DNA of 64,000 bases, taken from contig CM042087.1 of assembly GCA_023512835.1 (NCBI GenBank), positions 45,676,249 to 45,740,248 of the forward strand. The letters run 5' to 3'. The notes below the pieces were generated by a model. That model was given only the letters and a program-made list of their open reading frames with translations, had not been told where the DNA came from and made no database searches. Below are positions 1 through 11,000 of the stretch, piece by piece (within the stretch, counting starts at the first letter, position 1; each line of letters begins with the position of its first letter). The DNA comes from Taxillus chinensis. Its lineage: Eukaryota; Streptophyta; Magnoliopsida; Santalales; Loranthaceae. The position numbers and the translations under genes are program-made.

Positions 1-94
1 CAAATTATACTTAAAACCTATATTTTAACTATAAACTTTATTAAAATTCAAATATCAATCCACCAAATAGTTAAATTTAACTAAATTTAGAGTT

Positions 95-3000
95 TTACTG
101 AGAAGATGATGCTGCCTCAGAATTATCCGTAGATGCCAGCAAACTCAAGTATTCATTCAGAGCTTCACCTTCTTTTGAAACATCAATGTCATAGTCCGAA
201 TAGACATCCCCGTCCCGTAGTTCTTCAGCGAGTTCATCCTCCATCTCAACATCCCTCTCTTCTACCTGATCAGCAGCACTTGATGGGCCTGCATTGCTAC
301 CCTCGTTGCTCAAGCTAACTGAGCCAGCTGCATCTGTAACAGAAGAATCTGCATGATGGGGCTCCGAAGGGGAGGAATTAGAATCTAGCTGAGGTGAGTC
401 CAATTGATCAAGTAGATAACTCTCAGCTCGCTCTAGCGTGCCAAACGCTTGTACAGCTGCAACCGCTGCACAAATCAAAATATCAGAGCATTGCTTTGCC
501 AACCAGATATGGGTTTTAGAAAAATAAGAGTAGATGTTATGAATGGAGCCTTACTTTTCTCATTTAACACTTTAATCTCAATCAAGCTAAGGAACAATAA
601 CCAGAAATAACCAAAAACACAAGAAGAATATTTTTCAACTTCATTTCTCTTAAAATAAATTGGGTGATGTTAGGGCAAAAAAGAGATCATCACAATGTAC
701 GTATTTTAGTGATTTTGAAGGAGTTTCATTTCTGACAAAATTTCGGGAGAGAGATACGTAATTATGGCAGTGCTACTGAAAAAAATAAATAAATAAAACA
801 CTAGCAACACACTTGGTCAAAGCAAAAGCAAATAGGTAGCAGCCAACCAAGTACCTTTTCCTCTCTCAAAGCCCATTGATACAAGCTCATCAATTGCAGA
901 CTGTGCCTTTTTTCGCTGTCTTTTCCTTTTCTTTGATTCGATATCAAGCTGCAAGCTAAACGAGAGTTACGAAGGACTTAAGACTAGATAAATTCCCCTG
1001 GGAATTTAGGAGAGGACATGCTAACCTGTATGACAGAATTAGTATCTGGATTTATCAAATCGTCCAAGGCCATTTGGAAGTCATTTTCATTTCTTCGCAA
1101 GGCCTCGGCAGCAAGCTCCTTTTCATACCTACCACAATATCAGTTAGCTTGAGTACTGAAAAGTGCAATGCCAATCGGTGGTGAAGAGAAATTACAGCAC
1201 AGAATATTATTATTCATGTTAAGAGTAAAAATATTTGAGGTTGCAATTGATACAAGGAATTCAAGATTCTATTAGTGTTCCAAAATCCTAAAATATTTTT
1301 ACATTGAAACAAACTATATTTATCTAATAATCCAATGGTGTCTATTTTGTTACTGTAGTCCTCAGAGCAAAATTTTGCATTACTAAACCTGCCTATTATA
1401 ATGTCAATTGCTCATGCTGTGAACACATTGAAGTATCTTGATGGATGATACCATGTCAAATGTAAGCACTGAAACAAATTTCCATAGCTCCTAGTACTGA
1501 TAACCAAAATCTCTGTCACGTGTAGATATTTCAAATTAAACATGTACAGGAAACAAATTTGTTCTTAAAAAGCAAACTAGCATCTTGATCTTTGTATACG
1601 TCAATACTTAATATTCTTACCCAATGGAGACCAACTTTTCCAATCTCTGAAGATCCACAGCTTTCCTGAGAGGAGTCTCTCCGTATCGTTTCTGCTCCCT
1701 GTAAAGTTGTAAGGCTAATTACTGCACCGATTGACAGTTTGAAAGCAGTAACATAAATGGTATATATGTATATGAAGCCTACTTGATTTCATTTCTTCTT
1801 CGAATATCCTCCTCTTGTTTCTTTACTCGTTTTGCAGTCTCATCGATCAGAAATTCAATAGCATTGGCAACCTCATGATTAGTCATTCTCAGAGCTCTCT
1901 TAGCGTCATTTTCTTTATAACCCATGCTCATAATAAGTGACAAAGCTTCATCTGGAACCTGCAGCTGTATTTAACCAGAGATTACAAATTATCAGTAAAT
2001 TTAAACTAAAAATATAAATTAACTGAATGCATAGGTAAATTTATCTATTATCTTTTCTTTCTTTCTTCTTTTCTTTACTAGCTATTTGCTTTGGTCATTT
2101 AGCAAAAAAAGAAGCTAGAATAACTCATTTGTTAGCTTCAAGAAACTTTTATGCAAAAAGAACATTAAAACTAATAGACAAAAATAACGAGTTCGGTGAT
2201 GATGGTGGTGGTGAAGAGACAAAGAAAAGAATGTGCAGGACTCAAGATAAGTTGTAAAAGAAATAATATTTTCTTATATTCATTAATCAAACTAGATTGC
2301 AAACCGTAGGAATCTAAGTGCTTATAATACCTGTATAACATGCTTAAATGTCAAGCCAAAATGGTGTCAGAAGATCAAAAAGAAAATAATTCAAAACAGA
2401 ATAAAGCAAAATCAATGGACTCTTAGAAGTTTATTTAAGTAACCTAAATTGTACTCTCCAGCCCACTTTAGTGGATTACATTCATTTTACACAAATAAAA
2501 TTTTAGCTTAACTTTTTTTTTTTTCTAAATATCAGGTTGACACGGAACGGGTAAGACCTAGGTCCAACTCCATACCTTGTTGGGGCAGGTCAAATATGAC
2601 TAGAGTGGTGCGGTCGGCTCAAGGTCAGGATTCCCATCCTTACGCCTAATTGTGTTTGTTTTGTGCAGTATCTCGGTTCGAGTAAGGATAAGTTGGATTC
2701 CTATTTTATTAAATATATTTTCATTAGCAATTCTCGAACACAGAAAGGGTATCGGTGTTATAATGTCTTGAGTGTCCACATCTGTCTTGACTGATGTCAC
2801 TTTTTAGGAAGACCAATCCTATTATTCTCCTGCTCCCACCAATGCGAGTAATCTTCCAGTCAGCAGGAGTGGTCTTCCAGTTATTCCTACTCTTATTTTC
2901 CCCAAACCTCTAGTTCCTTTGTTTGATGTTTTTGCCTCCATTGACGAATATCCTCTACCTTTGGATAACTTTACGGGGCACATGTATCATCATAGGAATC

Positions 3001-5112
3001 AAGCTCCTATCATAAGAACCCTTGACCTATCAATTGATGACATCCCTTTAGATTTGGCACGTGACCTTGATCTTCCCATTGCTCAATGCAAAGGAACTTG
3101 TTCTTGCATCGGTCACCCCCTTGATGGTTTTGTTTCATATATTGGTATCTTATATACCCATTACCCCCTTGATGGTTTTATTTCCTCTATTTTGCTATGA
3201 TTGTGCCTTGCAGTATTGTTTTACTCACCCTAGGTGGTACAAAGTTATGAAAGATGAAATGCAAGTTCTTTTTGATAATTTCACATGGGGTCTAACAACA
3301 TTATTAACGGATAAACAAATTATTGGGTGTCTTTGGGTCTTTATTATGAAGGTCCATCTAAATGGTTCTATTGAGCAACTGCAAGCTTATCTGGTGGCTA
3401 AGAGCTATACTTAGACCTTTGACGTTAATTATAATAACACCTTTTCTCATGTTGACAAGATTCCTTTGGTATGGGTGAATATTTCATTGGCTGCTCGTTA
3501 TGGATGGACATTTTACTAACTAGATGTGAAAAATGTCTTCTTCCAAAGAGATCTAGCCGAAAAAGTTTATATGGAGCAACCAATTAGTTTTTGCAAGTCC
3601 GAAAGCTCATGAGGAGAATTTAGTATGTCATCTTCACAAGATTCTTTATGGCTTGAAACAACCTCTAAGGGCCTGGTTAGGCAGGTTTAGTAATGTTATT
3701 CAAGTGTTGATCATTATGTGTTTAATTCCTTTAGGTTGTATTTTCTTGCTAGTGTATGTTGATGATATCATTATTACAAGTATTGATAAGGAGGATATTT
3801 GGTACTTAAAAAGTTCTCTTCCGACAAAGTTTTGTACTAAGGATTTGAGCCAGTTGCACTATTTCTTGGGGACAAAAGTGGCATATTCTGGTCGGCCTAT
3901 CTCTTCGTCTCAGTAAAAATATGTTCTTAATATACTTGATGAGATAGGATACTTGGGAGCAAAACCCTCTTGGATTTCAATGTTAAGTTAGATTTTGAAC
4001 ATGGTAATTTACTACAGGAGCATGAACACGGTAGTATTATCTTCTCATATCTTCGTACTATATATCAACTAACAAATGCCTAAACTAAGGTTTTAAACCG
4101 ATTGTGGGTTTACTTCATATGCAAAAAGCTACACATGGTCAATACCCACGTTTCACCTTGAGAAAGGTTGTTAAGAGTTATTATTATAATTATAATTTTT
4201 ATAAGTACTATAATTATATTATAACATCTCTAATGCATTAGATAAAATCATAACTAAAGTTATATTCAATTAAAAACTCTCTCCAATGCATTAGTTAAAT
4301 GCATAACTAAAGCAAAAAACAAAAAATAAAATTTGACTTTTGCTTTTGCTTCAGCTAAACATAACATTTCATTAAAAAATCATAATTTTCACATCTATCT
4401 CACAACCCCCTTCCCTCATCGCTCTTCCTCCCTCCTTCACCCACCTTTTCCCTCTGTGTCGCCTCACAGCCTGCGTGGTCACGCCACCAGTCACCCCGCC
4501 GCGCATTGCCCCTCCTCCACAGCCACCGTCCCCTCTGTATCATCCCTCCTTCACAGATCTCTCCTCCTCCTCGCGTCACCTTCCCTCCCTAGCAGTGAAC
4601 CCGACCATGACCTCCTCCCTCCTCCCTAAAGTGGCAAATCCATGGCTTCCTCCTTCAATGTAAATTCCATTAGGGATTTAAAATTTGGAGATATGTAAGG
4701 AGGGATAGATTGAGAAAAATAATTGTTAATCAAAAAAATAGATAGTGCATCATTGGAGTGTCATTAGTTAAAGTCTCACTATAACAAGCTAAATATAATT
4801 TTAGCCAGTCAATTTAGCTTACTAGCATTAAAAATGCTCTAAATATATCTAATGTAGTTTAATTTTGTTTACATATTATATTTAGTAAAAACTTGGTTCG
4901 TAAGAAAGCCAAAGAGTTAAACCGTAAATTTTATTAATTTAAAAGTGCAAGCAACAATCAAATGCAACAAACACTAAAATCTCAATGATCACCTCTTAAC
5001 TCTTTTAACACAAAAGAGTTACATTATACCTAAGCACTTAACCATCCAAAAAGTACAAATTGCACCTTAAGCCAACAATAAACTAATCCAAAATGCCAAG
5101 AGTCAAGTGATC

Positions 5113-5153
<41 letters not shown>

Positions 5154-8100
5154 TAGAATAAACCAAATTCAACTTTTGAGGATGATATTTGAATGCTAAT
5201 ATAATATTCAATTGAAGTTGCAGATACTTAACAGACCATGACTATCCAAGCTATATTAATTATATAACAAAGCTTTATCAAGAGTAAAGAGCTAAGAGTA
5301 TTGAAACATCAGTTTAGGAGGGCTTATTTTGATGTTGAAACAACTATTTGAAACATCTAAAATGTTTGTCGAGTGAGTAATAAATGCTAAAAAAATACAC
5401 AATATATTTTAATCTAGCTAAGTCAAAAAAAAAAAAGAGATACAATTTGTTTTCTATAATTACTAGAATTACTTCATACTCCCTTTCATTTGAACCTAAC
5501 CGTTTTTTCTTTGCCATTTCATGAACTTATTCTTACCCTGCAAGAGATTTAAACCATCTTTAGCCAAACACATAATTTCAAATAAATACTTCAGATTTTG
5601 AACACTTTGACAAGTGATTATCATTTGTTTATAGATAAAATACGCTCTTAAAATGGGGGCTATACTAGATCTCATGTCTAGCTTTCATGTAAATGTAATC
5701 ATGTAAAAATTTTAAACTGCCATATGCATAAATTTTGTATTGCGATGTTCTTTGTAAGTTGTAACCAATTTTCTGTTAAGCTCTCTGAACTACAGCTAAC
5801 CATTAACACAAGAAAGATTACCTTGACGAAATTATCTTGGGCAGCAGTTAATGCTTTCCTAGATTTCTCAAGTTGACCACTGTGATATGCCACCACTCCT
5901 TCCAACAGCTCTAGTCTTAGATGTCTGTGCATTACATTAAAAAAAAAAAACAAAACAATTATGCTCCAAAAGCAAATCAGGGAATACTATTACAACTCAG
6001 GACAAGGAAGATGCGGATGAAACTAAAACATAAACAAATATATAAACTCACAGAGCAATTTCGGGATGGCAACCTGCTTGAAGAAGTCTGAGGCGGGACG
6101 AATCCTTTCCATGAGCACGCTCAATTCCTTGTCTAGCTTTAGCCAGGCGTAATCCAGCCACTGACAACCAGCTGATATCCCGGAGCAAAAAATAACACCA
6201 CACCATGTCTATTTGCAATATCGGTACATTGTCAATCAGCTGGGTATCAAAAGAACAATGAAGTAAACATAATATCATATAATAACATTACGTAAGATTA
6301 ATAAATATATGGGATTTCAGATGAGTAGGATAAAGTTTTTGCAAGTGATTGTGTGTGAGTGTGTGAGAAAGAGAACGTGTAAAATAAAGTTAATTGCTTC
6401 TCTCAAGAGGATTTTTTTCCCCCGATCAGATTCTCTGAAGTGGTAAATTGATCAAATTGTTCCATTGTTTTTAAATCTCTAAAAAAATCAAAAATGAATT
6501 CAGAAATAATCCGATCACTAACCCTAAACAATTCATGACTGAGGCAAACTCACAGAAAAATTAAAAAAATATCGGCGTGACATGCCCATCTATTTATTAA
6601 CAGTGAAGTTAGAACCCCGATAAAGTTGTATCCAACATTTTCCTTCCATAACATAGGTAGTAACTTACACAGCTATTTCAATCAACTGGCCATTCAGAAT
6701 GTGGCAAGATACGGCTAATTGTGATGAAACTTTGGTGAAATAATTGTACCAGTAAACATTTTTCTCTAATGAAAATACAACAGGAGAATCGACTCACTCA
6801 CCTCCATCACTTTCGGGTTGCACAGAGAAAAAGCTTCCTGGAAAAGAGTTACAATTATCCATAAGTCGATCAATAAATAATATACCCATTATAGATCATA
6901 AAAATGAGTCAATATTCCAAAACTTGAACTGGACAAATATGCTCCCACAATGGCTTATCAAGACAAGATTAATCCTTAATGGACAGCAATTGAATTTCTA
7001 GTTAAACGTAGCCAGTTGCATGAAATTGAACAGAAAAATCTCAACAACCTTGGTTAAGTGGCCCCACTACGCATAAAGTGAGCAGTTTCTCCATAAAGTA
7101 TTCCTTCAACTGATTGAAGAAAAAGTAATGGAGAGAAAGAAAGTCACGCAACATGTGAAAAATAAGAAATATTTTATTCACTTTGCTAACACGCCGGATG
7201 TACACATACGTTACAGTCTAAACTTTAGTCTTACAACAATTAATACCTAGAAAACTAAAGAGTTTTACAATAATTAATATTTATAAATCATAAACATAAA
7301 ATATAATTACAATATGGAGAAATTAAAGAATTAATGTAATAAGTACAATCTAAATTTTTTGGTTGCTCGCATTAATGAATTTGAATTTTCTACCAACACT
7401 CCCCCTCAAGTTAGTAAATAGGTATTTTTCATTCTCAACTTCGATAAAATGTTCAAAAACACTAGGCCATTTAATCCTTTAGTAAGAATATTAGCTAACC
7501 AACCATGGCTAGACACATAAAGTATACAAATCAAGTCATTATTCAAATTCTCCTTAATAAAATGTATTGATTTCAATGTGCTTTGTTCGGTCATATTGCA
7601 TTGGTTGTAAGCTATGATAATAGCAGTATTATTATCACAATATAACTTCATTGGACTTTCTCTATGGATATTTAAATCATCTGGAATAACTTTTATCCAA
7701 AGTAAGTCACACACACACTGAGTTGTTGTCCGGAATTCTATTTCTGCCTTAAGTCGAATTACTAAATTTTGTTTTTTACTCCTCTAAGTTACTAAATTTC
7801 TACCGAGAATGATGCAATAACCAGATGTCAACCTTCTATCAACAATTGATTCTACATAATCAGTACCTGTATAAGCCTCAATAACCAAACCCCCATTTCA
7901 TTTAAATAGGATCTCCTTTACTAGAATCCCTTTGAGATACTCCCTTTGGGTTATTCATAAACTAGCTGATAACACTCATTACATAAGCTATGTCGGGTCG
8001 AGTGTGAGAAAGATAAATGAGTTTTTTAACCAAGTGTTGATACATTTATCTATCAATTGTAGCATCCTCCTCAACTAGACCAATCCTGATATTTGAATCT

Positions 8101-10375
8101 AATGGAGTACTAGAAGGGTTGTAAACGAACCAAACATTCGCGAATAAACTCACATTTGGCTCAGTAAAAGATTGTTTATGTTCGTTCGTTTAAAAAAAAG
8201 GTGATATTCATGATTTTTTTGTTCACAAACATAAACAAACGAATTTAAAGAAGGTTGTATTCACTCATTTGTTCACAAACATATATTTGCAAACAATATT
8301 CATGAAAATTTGTTTTCTAGGACACAAGAGAATGAAAAAAGTTGTTATTAATAATACTTGACTAGTGTGGTGCTTCAAGGTAGTAGAGTCCACCCCATTC
8401 TCTAATATGTCCAATTGTACTCCCTCAATCCTTGTCCTAAAATAAACAATAGTTATGAAAAAATACTAGTTGACAAGATAAATTTCGGATAAGTTTTTAA
8501 ATGAAAATAAAATTGGTAAATAATCTTGAGACATGGAAAACATTACATAAAATAAGTGAGAGACCTATAGTGACATTTCTAATACCAGCCATAAAGGTGA
8601 AAGAACCATCTACAATGGTGATTTTTCGATTGCTGGGACATGAGAAATATGTGATAAAGGCATTTGAAGAGTTTATCATGGGATTGGTGGCACCAGAATC
8701 CATGATTCGAGAGGTGGTAGAAGACTTACCCACGGCACTTAGTCCAAAAGAATATGGAAACATACCTGAATGGGTCATTAAACAAGAACCTAAGGCTTTC
8801 TCCAGACTACCAAGAAAGAACCATATCTTTTCAAGCTATTCATGGTTGAGACCATTCAACTCTTTCAATCTAACATCTATTGGTATTTGGTTTCATAAAG
8901 CAACACTAATCTGGTTGTTTCGTGAAAACTTTCCACGTTGTCTCCTCTCTTCTATAAGAGTTATGGTTGTGGCAGAGGTCTCTGCACTATCTGGTATAAT
9001 GATTATTTTAGCAATGAAGACTTATCACGAAGTATGACAAAAAAAAAATACCAACAATGAAAGTTGGTCCGACAATAAGGCCAAAAGACAAAGAATAACT
9101 ACTAGCAATAATGGTCAAAAAAGATGAAAGAGGAGAACTTAAGTTTTCTTAGTAATCTAACTTCGATACCTTGTGAGAAATAAGAAATATCTCATTAACT
9201 TTGCTAACACACTAAATGCATACATACATATACTACAATCCGACCTTTAATTGTACAACAATTAATAACTAAGAAAGTAAAGAATATTACAATAATTAAT
9301 ACTTAAAAAATTAAAGATTCTTACAAACATTAATATATAAAAAATTAAAGAATCTTACAACTATTAATACTTAAAAGACTAAAAAATATTTACAACCATT
9401 AATACCTAAAAAACTAAAGAATTTTACAACCATTAATACTTAAAGAGCTAATATAATAACTATAAAATTTGAATTTGAATTAACTTCCAACATCTCATCT
9501 TAGTATGGAAGGCGTCGTTTTGGAATTCACGGGAGAACCAATGTGAGACTCTCTCTGTAGGTAGCTATAAAAGCACAAAATTCCTGAAATACACCGATGA
9601 AAACGGTAGATGGACGAACAAAAGTACAAAACTAACCTCTCCCATCTCGAGCACTTCCAGCGCATCCTTGTAATTTTGCTTCCTGATAAGCTGCTTTGCA
9701 TTTGTATGAAGCATTAAACCCATCATTGCAGCCCTGTGGAATGATGGTTCAGATATCAGTTAAGGGTAAAAAGCAACTGCTGAGAAAGACCCAAAAGAAT
9801 TTTAAGAAAAACAAAAAAAAATGTTATACTTTTGGTCAGTTTCAGATCCCAAATCAACTTTCTGCCCACTCTGATCTTCGAGTTCAATATTGAAGTCCTC
9901 AACTGGCAACGAACCCTCAACATGTCTCTTTGCCAGAACCGCAGCAGCAGCCCTGTCAATTTTATAACGACATCAAGCACCGTAAATAATTTATTTTAAA
10001 AAAAAAACCCAAATCAAAAGGACACGAACGCGTGTGCGGGTGTGCTATATTAGTTAGTTACTTGATCCGAGCAAGTCTGGCGGAGCGTTCTTCCTCGGCC
10101 ATGCATATTTCCTTGGTTCGATTGAGGGAGTCGGTTTGGTCGAGAGAGACGCGGGTGACTAGAATCTTAGAGTTGTTTTTGAGGCCCAGGTGGGTGAGTT
10201 TCTGAGACCCGTCTCCGTCCTTCAGCACCTTCCCGCCGCAGATTAGGTTGATCAGCTCAGGCCCGCAGTTGGATCGACTCGCCACCTCCTCTCGCAACAT
10301 TCGAACCGTCCAGGTCTCCAACTCCACCTCCATCACCCCCGACCACGCCCCTCCAATTTTCAGTTTCGCCGCCAT
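95..10375 (-). CDS. NUB1: NUB1-like UBL/UBA protein (NEDD8 ultimate buster 1 homologue), 11 exons
   Basis: Coding exons, in transcript order: 10375-10062, 9952-9830, 9733-9637, 6837-6802, 6239-6052, 5924-5822, 1958-1783, 1698-1621, 1128-1026, 948-855, 465-95. All junctions are GT-AG and in phase; they sum to 1683 nt (560 aa). The ATG at 10375 is chosen because the ubiquitin-like domain (about residues 4-76) follows at once; an in-frame ATG at 10441 exists. Three UBA domains lie at about 288-326 (MGY), 359-397 (SIGY) and 424-457 (MGF). A basic, NLS-like run (KKRKRQRKK) precedes the third, and the tail is Ser/acidic. Human NUB1 takes NEDD8 and FAT10 conjugates to the proteasome; the length fits the Arabidopsis homologue. 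A proteasome-shuttle role here is inferred from family. Introns 3 and 6 are swollen by copia insertions, but the reading frame is unbroken. Confidence 0.9.
2820..4165 (+). mobile_element. Degenerate Ty1/copia pol remnant in NUB1 intron 6 (antisense)
   Basis: Plus-strand fragments of copia reverse transcriptase can be followed across several frames. There is a GCLWVF-like stretch and a LVAKSYT stretch near 3330-3411, then LDVKN at about 3520, an LYGLKQ-like stretch at about 3640, and the catalytic-loop LVYVDDIIIT at about 3745-3780. Stops and frameshifts interrupt the frame repeatedly, so this is a dead copy. No flanking LTRs were recognised. The transcription sense is opposite to the host gene. 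Confidence 0.8.
4175..4839. mobile_element. MITE, PIF/Harbinger-like (TAA target duplication)
   Basis: An AT-rich, non-coding element of about 665 bp. It starts GAGTTATT, ends AAAATGCTC, and is flanked on both sides by TAA (4172-4174 and 4840-4842). Subterminal sequence repeats a motif with CTCTAATGCATTAG and CTCCAATGCATTAG. The core, about 4390-4640, is strikingly pyrimidine-rich and GC-rich. The short overlapping ORFs in the core have no recognisable product. Related elements lie at 15672, 19404 and 37605. PIF/Harbinger assignment is inferred from the 3-bp TWA target duplication. Confidence 0.6.
5113..5153. repeat. Compound microsatellite (CA)n(TA)n
   Basis: A run of CA dinucleotides passes directly into a run of TA dinucleotides inside NUB1 intron 6. 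Confidence 0.95.
7154..7398 (-). repeat. Copia 3' LTR
   Basis: Starts TGTTGGTAGAAAATTCAAAT on the minus strand, directly after the polypurine tract, and ends in CACA. It is shorter than its partner at 9172-9492 because it has fewer copies of an internal repeat of about 33 bp. Confidence 0.75.
9172..9492 (-). repeat. Copia 5' LTR with internal tandem repeats
   Basis: Partner of the LTR at 7154-7398, with the same ends. It carries several copies of a roughly 33-bp unit of the form TTAATACTTAAAAGACTAAA (9240-9450), which explains its greater length. Confidence 0.75.
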
Positions 10376-10512
10376 GGGAGTCTTCGCGTGCTTGCTTTGC
10401 AAGTTTGCTTGTGCGAGCTTTTTGATCGCAGGCGAAAACAAAGAGGAAATTGGATCCTTCCTTCGTTCACCGTGAGGTACGCTCCGGGTTAGTAATTGTG
10501 ATCCTTCAAGTT

Positions 10513-10547
10513 GTTATTATTATTATTATATTATTATTATTATTATT
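10513..10547. repeat. (TTA)n microsatellite in NUB1 upstream region
   Basis: Trinucleotide repeat about 140 bp upstream of the NUB1 start codon, in its leader or proximal promoter. The interval 10376-11000 separates the NUB1 start from the MICU stop and holds no gene that I can see. Confidence 0.9.
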
Positions 10548-10852
10548 CCCCGCAGCCGTAGAGAGCAAGTCAGACGGAAGTATATATATCCGATTAAGCC
10601 GGTTCATTAGCCCTTGTAGAGTCAATGTGTGATTGATTAATGACGTCAACAAACAAGATAATGATTAGTGTTAGGTAACTTAATCGATCAAATAAATCAG
10701 ATTTAATCGAGATTAAAAAAAAGGAAAAAATAAATAATATCATCATGCAAATTGCAATGCCTGTGATTTGGACAATGTCATTTGTGCAAAAATGTTCTAG
10801 TACAAATCATGGAAACTAAAATAATATGTGCACTTACACAAATATATCAACA

Positions 10853-10874
10853 CATGCATGCATGCATGCATGCA
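10853..10874. repeat. (CATG)n microsatellite
   Basis: Perfect tandem CATG units between the NUB1 5' end and the MICU 3' end. Confidence 0.95.
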
Positions 10875-11000
10875 CTATTGTGTAGGCTCATCGATCGGCT
10901 CATTCATAATCTATACAAATATACAAATAACAAAAATTTTAGATGCGTAGAAGCTTAATTTAGCAGAGGGGCAGCTGAGGTAGCTACCCAGCACAAGAGA

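Larger units (their letters stand above)
7154..9492 (-). mobile_element. Internally deleted Ty1/copia element with both LTRs, in NUB1 intron 3
   Basis: On the minus strand the order is 5' LTR (9492-9172), a PBS-like stretch (about 9171-9157, resembling the initiator-Met tRNA complement), aspartic protease (about 8770-8500, DSGATN motif), RNase H (about 7714-7406, YCDNNTA and LTKGLN motifs), a G-rich polypurine tract (about 7412-7399) and 3' LTR (7398-7154). Both LTRs begin TGTTGG and end CACA. Integrase and reverse transcriptase are missing or unrecognisable between protease and RNase H. The frame is broken, so the element is non-autonomous and old. It lies in the same sense as the host gene. 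No clear target duplication was found. Confidence 0.8.

Noticed and set aside
10248..10475. Plus-strand 75-aa frame opposite NUB1 exon 1
   Set aside because: Shadow of the NUB1 ubiquitin-like exon, which reads as a conserved protein on the minus strand.
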